64,000 nt of DNA, taken from Candidatus Frackibacter sp. WG13 (GTDB lineage Bacteria > Bacillota > Halanaerobiia > Halobacteroidales > Acetohalobiaceae). Of this stretch, positions 18,145 to 25,763 are shown in pieces (within the stretch, counting starts at the first letter, position 1; the number at the start of each line of letters is the position of its first letter). The notes under the pieces are model-generated. The model was not told the DNA's origin and searched no databases. It saw nothing but the letters and a program-made list of their open reading frames with translations. The DNA lies in assembly GCF_900114655.1 (NCBI RefSeq), contig NZ_FOTT01000003.1:82810-146809 (forward strand), read 5' to 3'. The position numbers and the translations under genes were made by a program.

Positions 18145-19386
18145 ATGTCAGAAGAGAGTTATATTCAACAGTTATTTGCTGAGAGAATTGGTGGGGAGAA
18201 TTTTGGAAAAGAGGATGTAATCTATAAATTTGAAAAGATTAAAAGAGCAAAAGCTGCAGCTAAGGAGGCTCATCCTGATGTAGAGCTAATAGATATGGGG
18301 GTTGGTGAGCCGGATTGGATGGCTGACGAAGGAGTTATTGAAACTCTATACGAAGAAGCACAGAAGTGGGAGAATAGAGGTTACTCTGATAATGGAATCT
18401 TTGAGTTTAAAGAAGCAGCAGCTGAGTATATGGAAGAAGTATTTGGAGTAGAAGGATTAAATCCAGAAACAGAAATTAATCATTCTATCGGTTCTAAGCC
18501 AGCTTTGGCTATGTTACCATCTGCTTTTATTAATCCTGATGATATTACGATTATGACTACTCCTGGTTATCCAGTAATGGGTACTCATACTGAATGGTTA
18601 GGCGGGGAAGTAGTTAATTTACCATTATTAAAAGAGAATAACTTCTTACCTGATTTAGATAGTCTTACAGAAGATCAAAAAGAACGAGCTAAATTACTTT
18701 ATTTGAATTATCCTAATAATCCAACAGGAGCAGTGGCTACTGAGGAATTTCTTAAAGAAGTAGTTGAATTTGCTAAGAGTAATGATATTATCGTTATCTA
18801 TGATGCTGCTTATGCTGGATTAACTTTTGATGGTTATGAGCCGTTGTCATTCTTATCTATTCCTGGTGCAAAAGAAGTGGGAATAGAGATTCAATCGTTA
18901 TCTAAAGCTTTTAATATGACTGGTTGGAGAATGGCTTTTGTAGCTGGAAATCCATTAGTAGTTAATGCTTTTGCAACTGTTAAAGATAATAATGATTCTG
19001 GTCAGTTTAAAGCAGTTCAACATGCAGCTGCTTATGCGCTGAGACACCCTGAAATTACAGAAGAGACAGCAGAAAAGTATTCTCGTAAGCATGATTTGTT
19101 AGTAGAAGCTTTGCAGGAATTAGGCTTTGATGCTGCAAAGCCGAAAGGTTCATTTTACCTTTATGTTCCCATTCCTAAGGGAGTTAAAGGTGGACCTGAA
19201 TTTGAGAATGCTGAAGACTTTTCACAATATCTGATAAAAGAACATTTGATTTCTACTGTACCATGGGATGATGCTGGATCTTTTGTTAGATTCTCGGTGA
19301 CATTTGTAGCAGACGGTGTAGAAGAAGAGAAACGTGTTATTGAAGAAATTAAAGATAGATTATCACGAGATGAATTTGTATTTTAA
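18145..19386 (+). CDS. dapL: LL-diaminopimelate aminotransferase
   Basis: A 413-residue fold-type I PLP aminotransferase. The PLP lysine is about residue 254 in SLSKAFNMTGWRMAF. The N-terminal FAERIGGENFGKEDVIYKFE and LIDMGVGEPDWMAD match the DapL group, with NYPNNPTGAVA further on. Known: DapL converts tetrahydrodipicolinate directly to LL-DAP, bypassing the acyl intermediates. ATG at 18145 follows AAGGAGG at 18130-18136; an upstream in-frame ATG at 18097 lacks such a site. Its neighbour dapF uses the product. Confidence 0.93.
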   Translation: MSEESYIQQLFAERIGGENFGKEDVIYKFEKIKRAKAAAKEAHPDVELIDMGVGEPDWMADEGVIETLYEEAQKWENRGYSDNGIFEFKEAAAEYMEEVFGVEGLNPETEINHSIGSKPALAMLPSAFINPDDITIMTTPGYPVMGTHTEWLGGEVVNLPLLKENNFLPDLDSLTEDQKERAKLLYLNYPNNPTGAVATEEFLKEVVEFAKSNDIIVIYDAAYAGLTFDGYEPLSFLSIPGAKEVGIEIQSLSKAFNMTGWRMAFVAGNPLVVNAFATVKDNNDSGQFKAVQHAAAYALRHPEITEETAEKYSRKHDLLVEALQELGFDAAKPKGSFYLYVPIPKGVKGGPEFENAEDFSQYLIKEHLISTVPWDDAGSFVRFSVTFVADGVEEEKRVIEEIKDRLSRDEFVF

Positions 19387-19401
19387 TTAAATTTGATTTT
19401 T

Positions 19402-19436
19402 AAAAGGTTCTAAGAATTAATTCTTAGAACCTTTTT
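19402..19436 (+). terminator. Rho-independent terminator after dapL
   Basis: Perfect inverted repeat AAAAGGTTCTAAGAATT / AATTCTTAGAACCTTTT (19402-19435), continuing into a T run. Confidence 0.92.
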
Positions 19437-19533
19437 TCTTTTCTATATGAAGGAAATTAATGTATCTCGTAGAAATATAATATAATGATAATATAATATA
19501 TCTTAAAATTCATAAAAGAGGGGGGGAGCAAGG

Positions 19534-19758
19534 TTGAAAGTTCCAAAATCAATTGAGGAATTGCCTACAAAAGAACTAAAGGAACTTTTAGAGGAAAAGA
19601 AGAATATGTATAAGGATACGGAAGATGAAATGAAGTTTGTACTAGGTCAGACCGGGATTCACCTGCCTGGTAATACCAAGGAGAAGTATAATAGAGAGTT
19701 AAAAAGTATTCAAGAAGAGATTGATGAGATTAAAGAAGAGTTAGAGAGAAGAGGATAA
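19534..19758 (+). CDS. Small coiled-coil protein, unknown
   Basis: 74 residues, TTG start at 19534 after a G-rich ribosome binding site (GGGGGGAG). It is helical and highly charged with a heptad-like C-terminus (KSIQEEIDEIKEELERRG), so it is probably a short coiled coil. The GQTGIHLPGNTKEKYN loop in the middle is the only distinctive sequence. It is monocistronic: its own terminator follows 14 nt after the stop. No function can be named. Confidence 0.65.
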   Translation: MKVPKSIEELPTKELKELLEEKKNMYKDTEDEMKFVLGQTGIHLPGNTKEKYNRELKSIQEEIDEIKEELERRG

Positions 19759-19772
19759 AGAAAGGTTTTAAT

Positions 19773-19812
19773 AAGCCAGTCTGCTTTGTTAAAAGTAGAC
19801 TGGCTTTCTTTT
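19773..19812 (+). terminator. Rho-independent terminator
   Basis: A 10-bp stem AAGCCAGTCT / AGACTGGCTT (19773-19782, 19797-19806) with a T-rich tail, just after the 74-residue protein gene. Confidence 0.9.
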
Positions 19813-19911
19813 TTATATCTTAATCAAAATTAAAAAAAATTGTACACAATTTTAATAGTTGCTGCATTATAATATAAAAAGATAGTTTATTTAAAGAGAG
19901 GGGGAGAGTAT

Positions 19912-20280
19912 ATGTCTGAACTTAATGTAAATACTATTATTTCCATTTTGGGAATATTATCTACAGTAATAATTGTTTTAGTTAAGATTAAGCCTGGTTT
20001 AGATGATTACTTTCGTAAAGGAACACCTATTTTGGCTGAAATAGATGATATAATAGATGCTATATTATTTCAGTTTCCAAAGAATGATAACTTAAATACT
20101 ATTAATGATATATTAGATAAAATATTATCTGAATTAAAGCAAGCGGGATATGAAATAGATGATAAGAGTAAGAAAAAAATAGAGAATAGATTAAAAGCTC
20201 AGTTGAAGAGAGAAGGATTTAAGTTAGATTTAGATCCTAAATCTGGAGAGTATATGATTAGATATGATAAGAACTTTTAA
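19912..20280 (+). CDS. Small membrane-anchored protein, unknown
   Basis: 122 residues with one N-terminal hydrophobic helix (about 8-27, TIISILGILSTVIIVLVKIK) and a charged cytosolic remainder. The C-terminal half has an amphipathic 'DKILSELKQAGYEIDDKSKK' region and ends GEYMIRYDKNF. ATG follows a GAGAGGGGGAG site. The topology resembles small phage holin-like or regulatory membrane proteins, but nothing else here is phage-like. It is monocistronic, followed by a terminator. Confidence 0.65.
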   Translation: MSELNVNTIISILGILSTVIIVLVKIKPGLDDYFRKGTPILAEIDDIIDAILFQFPKNDNLNTINDILDKILSELKQAGYEIDDKSKKKIENRLKAQLKREGFKLDLDPKSGEYMIRYDKNF

Positions 20281-20305
20281 ATTGCATACTTAATTGAGTA
20301 TGAAG

Positions 20306-20338
20306 ATTCAGCTTCATTATTATTGGAGCTGGATTTTT
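20306..20338 (+). terminator. Rho-independent terminator
   Basis: ATTCAGCTTC (20306-20315) pairs with GGAGCTGGAT (20325-20334) with two G-U pairs, followed by TTTT. Confidence 0.75.
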
Positions 20339-20366
20339 GTTGTTAGAATAAATAGTGGAATTTAAT

Positions 20367-20395
20367 TTGACATTAACAAAAATAAATTATATAAT
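20367..20395 (+). promoter_or_regulatory. Consensus promoter
   Basis: Perfect TTGACA (20367-20372), 17-nt spacer, perfect TATAAT (20390-20395), upstream of the NapH-like gene. Confidence 0.85.
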
Positions 20396-20401
20396 TCTTA
20401 C

Positions 20402-20421
20402 AACCCCTCAGGGAGGGGGTT
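20402..20421 (+). promoter_or_regulatory. G/C-rich hairpin at the mRNA 5' end
   Basis: AACCCCTC-AGG-GAGGGG(G)TT forms a very GC-rich stem in otherwise AT-rich DNA. It falls at the predicted transcription start of the NapH-like gene and ends about 9 nt before its ribosome binding site (AGGAGGTG). It could stabilise the 5' end or control ribosome access. Confidence 0.55.
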
Positions 20422-20441
20422 AAAAATAGGAGGTGTTTTTA

Positions 20442-21107
20442 ATGAAATTTCAAAATCATCGTAAAAAGATTCAGTATATAGGTACGGTAGTGATGTTTTC
20501 TTTGGTATTTGGTCTATTTAATCATAAACTTGGTTTAGTATTCTTAGCAATTCCATTTATAGCAGTCTTGCTATCTAATGTTTTAGGAAGGTTTTGGTGT
20601 GGTTGGTTCTGTCCGAGAGGATCATTTTTAAATACAGTTATTAGCAAGATATCTAGACACAAAAAAATTCCTAAATTTTTGAAGTCAACTACTTTTAAAG
20701 TCATTATGGCTACAATTTTATTAGGGATGTTCACTTTGGCATTATTAGGTTATAATCCTTTAATTCAAGATGAATCTCCTTTAGTTAGGGCAGGAGCTTT
20801 CATGATCTTTGTCTGTATTGTAACTACTTTGTTAATTGCTATTCCTTTAGGTATTATTTATAAGCCTAGGACTTGGTGCTCATTCTGTCCAGTTGGTTGG
20901 TTACAATCTGCTTTTAGTAAGGATCGGATCTTGAATGTAGAAATCAAGGACTGTAAAGAGTGTGGTATTTGTGCTAAGGAATGTCCAATTGATATTCCAG
21001 AAGATTATATTGGAGAGGAAGATATAATTGATGATGCTGACTGTTTAAATTGTATGGTTTGTGTAGATGCTTGTCCATTTGATATTTCCAATCCGACAAT
21101 TAAATAA
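20442..21107 (+). CDS. NapH/RnfB-like membrane 4Fe-4S protein
   Basis: 221 residues from ATG 20442, preceded by AGGAGGTG. It has about four transmembrane segments, each pair linked to a conserved Cys motif: RFWCGWFCPRG (about 48-58) and WCSFCPVGW (about 144-152). The C-terminus has two 4Fe-4S ferredoxin motifs, CKECGICAKECP and CLNCMVCVDACP. The layout matches the NapH/NosR/YccM family, which passes electrons across or along the membrane to a partner oxidoreductase. No partner gene is adjacent, so the acceptor is unknown. Confidence 0.88.
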   Translation: MKFQNHRKKIQYIGTVVMFSLVFGLFNHKLGLVFLAIPFIAVLLSNVLGRFWCGWFCPRGSFLNTVISKISRHKKIPKFLKSTTFKVIMATILLGMFTLALLGYNPLIQDESPLVRAGAFMIFVCIVTTLLIAIPLGIIYKPRTWCSFCPVGWLQSAFSKDRILNVEIKDCKECGICAKECPIDIPEDYIGEEDIIDDADCLNCMVCVDACPFDISNPTIK

Positions 21108-21182
21108 CTTATAGTAGTTATAATAGATTATTTTAAGTTAAGTCTTTCTTTTAATTATAAGGTGTGTGGATATTTATATTTA

Positions 21183-21220
21183 AATCAAGCTTCCTAAGTG
21201 TGGGGGAGCTTGATTTTTTT
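21183..21220 (+). terminator. Rho-independent terminator
   Basis: AATCAAGCTTCC pairs with GGGGAGCTTGATT around a short loop, followed by TTTTTTT, 75 nt after the NapH-like gene. Confidence 0.9.
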
Positions 21221-21316
21221 ATTTTATAATAAATTAACGCATAGTGAAATTATAATGCAACATATGAAATTGTTTAACATAGTAATAGTATAAAGATGTA
21301 AAAGAGGTGAAATTAT

Positions 21317-23158
21317 ATGTGTGGAATTGCTGGTTGGGTAGATTGGAATATTGATTTGACTCAACAGAAAGAGACTGTTAGAAAAATGGGGAAAGTATTG
21401 AATAGGCGAGGACCTGATGAAAGAGGAGAATGGTTTTCTAAAAATGTAGGTTTAGCGCATAGGAGATTGATTGTAATTGATCCTGAAGGTGGAAAACAGC
21501 CAATGGTTAGATCATATCAGGGTAATACATATGTCATGGTATATAATGGTGAACTATATAATACTCAAGAATTACGAGTTAGATTAAAGAATCGAGGTTA
21601 CAATTTTCAGAGTCATTCAGATACAGAAGCATTATTAATTTCTTATATTGAATGGGGAGAAGAGTGTGTTAAGTATTTAAATGGTATCTTTGTTTTTGGT
21701 ATTTGGAACGTTGCTAGGGAAAGATTATACTTAGCACGGGACCGTATTGGGGTTAAACCTCTTTTCTATACTCAATTTGAAGGTAGCTTTCTATTTGGCT
21801 CAGAATTAAAAGCGCTCTTAGCACATCCACAGGTGAAATCGGAGATAGATAAGGAAGGCTTAGCTGAGATATTAGTAATGGGTCCTGGAAGAACACCAGG
21901 ACATGGAGTCTTTAAAGGGGTTAAGGAATTGAAACCAGGCTATTATCTTACTTATGACCAAGGAGGGTTGCATGAATGCAAGTATTGGTCCTTAGAAAGT
22001 AAACCACATGAAGATGATTTAGAAGATACTATTAAAAAAGTAAGAGAACTATTTGTAGACACAGTTAAACGGCAATTAATTTCGGATGTTCCTATTTGTA
22101 CTTTGTTATCAGGTGGATTAGACTCTAGCGCTATTACGTCAGTTGCTAGTGAAGGATTACAGGAAGCTGGAAAAGGGCAGTTACATACTTATTCTGTAAG
22201 TTATGAAGGCAATGATGAGTATTTTGAAGCTAATGAATTTCAGCCTGATGCTGATGATAAGTGGATTAGATTAGTTTCTGATTATGCTGATACTGAGCAT
22301 CATAATATTGTTTTATCTAATTTAAAATTAGCAGAATGTTTACGAGAAGGAGTTTATGCAAGAGATTTACCTGGTATGGCAGATATAGATGTTTCGTTGT
22401 ATCTATTTTGCCGTGAGATTGAAAGGGACTTTACGGTTGCTGTGTCGGGAGAATGTGCTGATGAAATATTTGGTGGATATCCATGGTATCATCGTGAAGA
22501 AGCTTTAAATGCTGATACATTTCCGTGGTCTAGAAGGATAGATAGCAGGACACAAATTTTTAAGAAAGAAATAGTTGATCGCATTAAACCTAAAGAATAT
22601 TTGCACCAACGTTATCAAGAGGCTTTAGATGAAGTTCCTCGTTTAGCAGGAGAGGATGCTAAGAATACTAGAATGCGAGAAATGTTTTACTTAAATTTAA
22701 CACGATGGATGCCGGTCTTACTTGATCGTAAGGATAGAATGAGTATGTATACTAGTTTAGAGGTAAGGGTCCCTTTCTGTGACCATCGCTTAGTGGAATA
22801 TGTTTGGAATATTCCTTGGGAAATGAAGAATTATGCCGGAATGAGAAAAGGGATCTTGCGGGCTGCCTTAAAAGGGATATTACCAGAAGGGGTTAGGAAG
22901 AGACCGAAAAATCCTTATCCTAAAACTTTTAATCCAGATTACTTTAATGCTACTAGAGATTTACTGAGAGAAATCTTAAATAATCCTAACGCACCGTTAT
23001 TAGAGTTAATCGATGAAGCAGTAGTGCGACAACTAGTAGAAAGAGATCATGATTCTGATTTGCCATGGTTTGGACAATTAATGAGAATACCACAACTGTT
23101 TGCTTATTTAATTCAGTTAAATATTTGGCTAGAAGAATATGATGTTACAATTTGTTAG
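21317..23158 (+). CDS. asnB: Asparagine synthase (glutamine-hydrolysing)
   Basis: A 613-residue protein. Cys2 after the initiator Met (MCGIAGWVDW) is the class II glutaminase nucleophile. The glutaminase domain spans about 2-200 with RRGPDERGEWF and YNGELYN. The synthetase domain carries the ATP pyrophosphatase loop LLSGGLDSSAITS (about 261-273). It amidates aspartate with glutamine nitrogen. It is monocistronic with its own terminator and is the first gene of a nitrogen block with glnA, amt, PII and glutamate synthase. The ribosome binding site AGAGGTG precedes the ATG. Confidence 0.96.
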   Translation: MCGIAGWVDWNIDLTQQKETVRKMGKVLNRRGPDERGEWFSKNVGLAHRRLIVIDPEGGKQPMVRSYQGNTYVMVYNGELYNTQELRVRLKNRGYNFQSHSDTEALLISYIEWGEECVKYLNGIFVFGIWNVARERLYLARDRIGVKPLFYTQFEGSFLFGSELKALLAHPQVKSEIDKEGLAEILVMGPGRTPGHGVFKGVKELKPGYYLTYDQGGLHECKYWSLESKPHEDDLEDTIKKVRELFVDTVKRQLISDVPICTLLSGGLDSSAITSVASEGLQEAGKGQLHTYSVSYEGNDEYFEANEFQPDADDKWIRLVSDYADTEHHNIVLSNLKLAECLREGVYARDLPGMADIDVSLYLFCREIERDFTVAVSGECADEIFGGYPWYHREEALNADTFPWSRRIDSRTQIFKKEIVDRIKPKEYLHQRYQEALDEVPRLAGEDAKNTRMREMFYLNLTRWMPVLLDRKDRMSMYTSLEVRVPFCDHRLVEYVWNIPWEMKNYAGMRKGILRAALKGILPEGVRKRPKNPYPKTFNPDYFNATRDLLREILNNPNAPLLELIDEAVVRQLVERDHDSDLPWFGQLMRIPQLFAYLIQLNIWLEEYDVTIC

Positions 23159-23176
23159 GAGTTTGACCTTTTGAGA

Positions 23177-23204
23177 GCCGAGCCTTCTTAGGTTCGGTTT
23201 TTTT
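23177..23204 (+). terminator. Rho-independent terminator after asnB
   Basis: GCCGAGCCT / AGGTTCGGT stem with TTTTTTT tail, 19 nt after the asnB stop. Confidence 0.9.
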
Positions 23205-23266
23205 GATTAATATATTCGATTATATGTGAGGGTTGGCGGTTATTAGAATAAATTTTCGAAAATCAC

Positions 23267-23295
23267 TTGACAAGACTGCACATTTTCTTTATACT
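23267..23295 (+). promoter_or_regulatory. glnA promoter
   Basis: Perfect TTGACA (23267-23272), 17-nt spacer, TATACT (23290-23295). The geometry is identical to the amt promoter at 25571, and both run straight into the same 11-nt direct repeats. Confidence 0.85.
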
Positions 23296-23327
23296 TAACG
23301 TATAGTTAACATAAAGCTAACATTTAA
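23295..23327 (+). promoter_or_regulatory. 11-nt direct repeats at the glnA start site
   Basis: TTAACGTATAG, TTAACATAAAG and CTAACATTTAA start at 23295, 23306 and 23317. The spacing is exactly 11 nt and the array begins on the last base of the -10 box. The amt promoter has the same array at 25599. It is probably an operator (one helical face) or an early-RNA binding site for a nitrogen regulator; the regulator is unknown. Confidence 0.6.
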
Positions 23328-23345
23328 AATATTGGAGGGATAATT

Positions 23346-24677
23346 ATGAGTATTTTATCTAAAGAAGATGTTTTGCAAAAGGCGGAAGAGATGGATGTTA
23401 AGTTTGTTAGACTACAGTTTACAGATGTTTTAGGGATTACTAAGAATGTGGCTATTACAGTAGAGCAGTTAGAGGAGGCATTAGATGACAAGATAATGTT
23501 TGATGGATCTTCGATCGAGGGCTTTACTAGAATTCAAGAGTCGGATATGTATTTAAAACCAGATTATGACACCTTTGCGATTTTTCCATGACGACCACAA
23601 GAAGGGGCGGTGGCGCGATTAATATGTGATGTTTATACTCCTGAAGGAGAGCCGTTCTCTGGTGGGCCAAGAAATGTGTTGAAAAAGGTGATTCAGGAAG
23701 CTGAAGAAATGGGTTATGAGATGTATGCTGGACCTGAGCCGGAATTCTTCTTGTTTGAAACTGATGAAGATGGAGAAGCGACAACTAAGACTATGGATAA
23801 CGGTGGTTATTTTGATTTATCACCAGTAGACTTAGGACAGAATGCTAGACGTGATATCAATTTAGCTTTAGAAAAGATGGGCTTTGAGGTAGAAGCTTCA
23901 CACCATGAGGTTGCGCCTGGTCAGCACGAGATTGATTTTAAATATGCTGATGCATTACAGACAGCTGATAATGTAGCGACGTTTAAGTTTGTCACGAAAG
24001 CAATTGCTAATGGGCATGGCTTACATGCAACATTTATGCCGAAACCGATATTTGGAGAGAATGGGTCGGGGATGCATGTTCACCAGTCGTTATTTAAAGA
24101 TGGAGAGAATGCTTTTTATGATCCGGAGGATGAGCGAGATTTAAGTAAGACGGCTTATCATTATATTGGTGGTATATTGAAGCATGCTAAAGCTGTTGCT
24201 GCAGTTACTAATCCAACTGTTAATTCTTACAAAAGATTAGTTCCAGGTTATGAAGCGCCGGTTTATATTGCTTGGTCGGCAGCTAATAGAAGTGCTTTAG
24301 TTAGAATTCCTTCTTCTAGAGGAGTGGGGACTAGAATTGAGCTTAGGAACCCTGATCCATCTTCGAATCCTTATTTGGCTATGGCAGTAATGTTAAAAGC
24401 TGGTTTAGATGGTATTAAGAATGAAATAGAGCCAGGGGAAGAAGTTTTAGATAATATTTATAGTATGACTGAATCTGAAAAGCAAGATGCGGGCATTGAA
24501 AGTTTACCTGGTAATTTGATAGAGGCTGTAAAAGAACTCCGGGAAGATGAAGTGATTAAATCTGCTTTAGGAGGGCATGTTTATAAGCACTTTGTTAAAG
24601 CGAAGCAGATTGAATGGGATATATATAAGATGCAAGTTCATCAGTGGGAATTAGATCAATATTTAAATACTTATTAA
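23346..24677 (+). pseudogene. glnA: Glutamine synthetase glnA, interrupted by in-frame TGA
   Basis: Reading through one stop gives a 443-codon type I glutamine synthetase. The beta-grasp N-domain ends DTFAIFP, codon 82 is TGA (23589-23591), and the frame continues [15 protein letters not shown] to the normal end. Active-site motifs are intact: [48 protein letters not shown] and [10 protein letters not shown]. Bacterial homologues have Trp (TGG) at this position (VIFPW), so one G-to-A change explains the stop. A downstream GTG at 23610 would give a protein lacking the N-domain, which contributes to the active site between subunits. Possible causes are sequencing error, recent mutation or readthrough. 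nadE follows 13 nt later. Confidence 0.9.
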
Positions 24678-24690
24678 ACTGGGGGTTATT

Positions 24691-25422
24691 ATGTTAAATA
24701 GGAATTATGATGAGATTACAGAGGGGTTAATTAAGTGGATTGAAGAGAAAGTGACAGAAGCAGGCTGTGATGGAGTTGTAGTTGGGATGTCTGGTGGTAT
24801 CGATTCTTCTGTGACAGCAGCTTTATGTAAAAGAGCTTTTCCTGAAAAGACCCTAGGTTTGATTATGCCTTGTGAAAGTAACCATCAAGACAAAGAAGAT
24901 GCTAAATTGATAGCAGAGAAATTTGGTATAGAATATAAAGTCTTTGGTTTGGAAGATGCTTTTTATTCTTTGTTAGAGATAATGGGAGAAGAATCAAATG
25001 ATCAGAACTTGGCTGTGGCTAACATTAAGCCTAGGTTGAGAATGGTTACTCTTTATTATTACGCCAATTTAAGAAATAGTCTAGTGATAGGTACTGATAA
25101 TCGGAGTGAACTGAAACTAGGTTATTTTACTAAGTATGGTGATGGAGGAATTGACTTAGCTCCTTTAGGTGGCTTAGTTAAAACAGAAGTTAGAGAAATT
25201 GCTGAAGTGTTAGATGTTCCTGAAAGGATTATTAACAAGGTTCCTTCGGCTGGTTTGTGGGAAGGTCAAACTGACGAAGAAGAGCTGGGGATAAGTTATG
25301 AAGAAATTGATAGATATATTTTAACTGGTGAAGCAAGTGATGAAGTGAAAAAAGTAGTAGATGATTTAGAAGAGAAAAATAAACATAAAGTTCAATTACC
25401 TGATATTTTTCAAATTGATTAA
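24691..25422 (+). CDS. nadE: Ammonia-dependent NAD synthetase
   Basis: 243 residues. The ATP-PP loop GMSGGIDSSV (about 33-42) and GTDNRSELKLGYFTKYGDGG mark NadE. There is no N-terminal nitrilase (glutaminase) domain, so it uses free ammonia rather than glutamine, which fits its place beside glnA and amt. It adenylates and amidates nicotinate adenine dinucleotide. ATG at 24691 lies 13 nt after the glnA stop, with GGGGG as a weak ribosome binding site; it is probably cotranscribed with glnA. A terminator follows. Confidence 0.94.
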   Translation: MLNRNYDEITEGLIKWIEEKVTEAGCDGVVVGMSGGIDSSVTAALCKRAFPEKTLGLIMPCESNHQDKEDAKLIAEKFGIEYKVFGLEDAFYSLLEIMGEESNDQNLAVANIKPRLRMVTLYYYANLRNSLVIGTDNRSELKLGYFTKYGDGGIDLAPLGGLVKTEVREIAEVLDVPERIINKVPSAGLWEGQTDEEELGISYEEIDRYILTGEASDEVKKVVDDLEEKNKHKVQLPDIFQID

Positions 25423-25462
25423 GGTCATTGAGTGATTATTTGTGAATGTTACAATAACTATG

Positions 25463-25500
25463 ATAAGCCTAAGGGTGTTAACTCTTAGGCTTATTTATTT
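25463..25500 (+). terminator. Rho-independent terminator after nadE
   Basis: ATAAGCCTAAG (25463-25473) pairs with CTTAGGCTTAT (25484-25494), followed by TTATTT. Confidence 0.85.
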
Positions 25501-25570
25501 GGTATTATTTTATTATTTGGCTCAATTCATGTTAGGTTATTGTTATTTTTATAAAAAACTAATAAAATCC

Positions 25571-25599
25571 TTGACAAAAGCAGATAAAACTCTTATAAT
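25571..25599 (+). promoter_or_regulatory. amt promoter
   Basis: Perfect TTGACA (25571-25576), 17-nt spacer, perfect TATAAT (25594-25599). Confidence 0.87.
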
Positions 25600-25631
25600 T
25601 AACGTATACTTAACATATACCTAACATCAAA
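25599..25631 (+). promoter_or_regulatory. 11-nt direct repeats at the amt start site
   Basis: TTAACGTATAC, TTAACATATAC and CTAACATCAAA start at 25599, 25610 and 25621. Spacing, register against the -10 box and most bases match the glnA array at 23295-23327. Confidence 0.6.
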
Positions 25632-25701
25632 TGAAGTTATTTAGTTTTCTAAATGGCTTTTTTATGAAAAGGAAGGGGAAATAAAGTTATTTGATGTTAG
25701 G
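25620..25701 (+). promoter_or_regulatory. Structured leader of the amt mRNA
   Basis: A perfect 13-bp inverted repeat, CCTAACATCAAAT (25620-25632) with ATTTGATGTTAGG (25689-25701), closes an 82-nt segment. A further helix inside it (TTATTT with AAATAA) is separated by a G-A/A-G type internal loop. Inside lies a small terminator-like hairpin ATTTAG-TTTT-CTAAAT followed by GGC and six T. The left arm overlaps the third 11-nt repeat. It may be an attenuator or a ligand- or protein-sensing leader; no known riboswitch class is recognised. Confidence 0.5.
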
Positions 25702-25763
25702 TTTGTTGTTGGGACTTATAAGATTTGATAATAGGTATTAAAATTAAAAGAGGTGTGGTAAAA

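Noticed and set aside
23592..23625. A possible SECIS hairpin after the glnA TGA (ACCAC / GGTGG)
   Set aside because: The stem is short with a large loop and lacks the usual small apical loop; the position is Trp, not Cys or Sec, in homologues.
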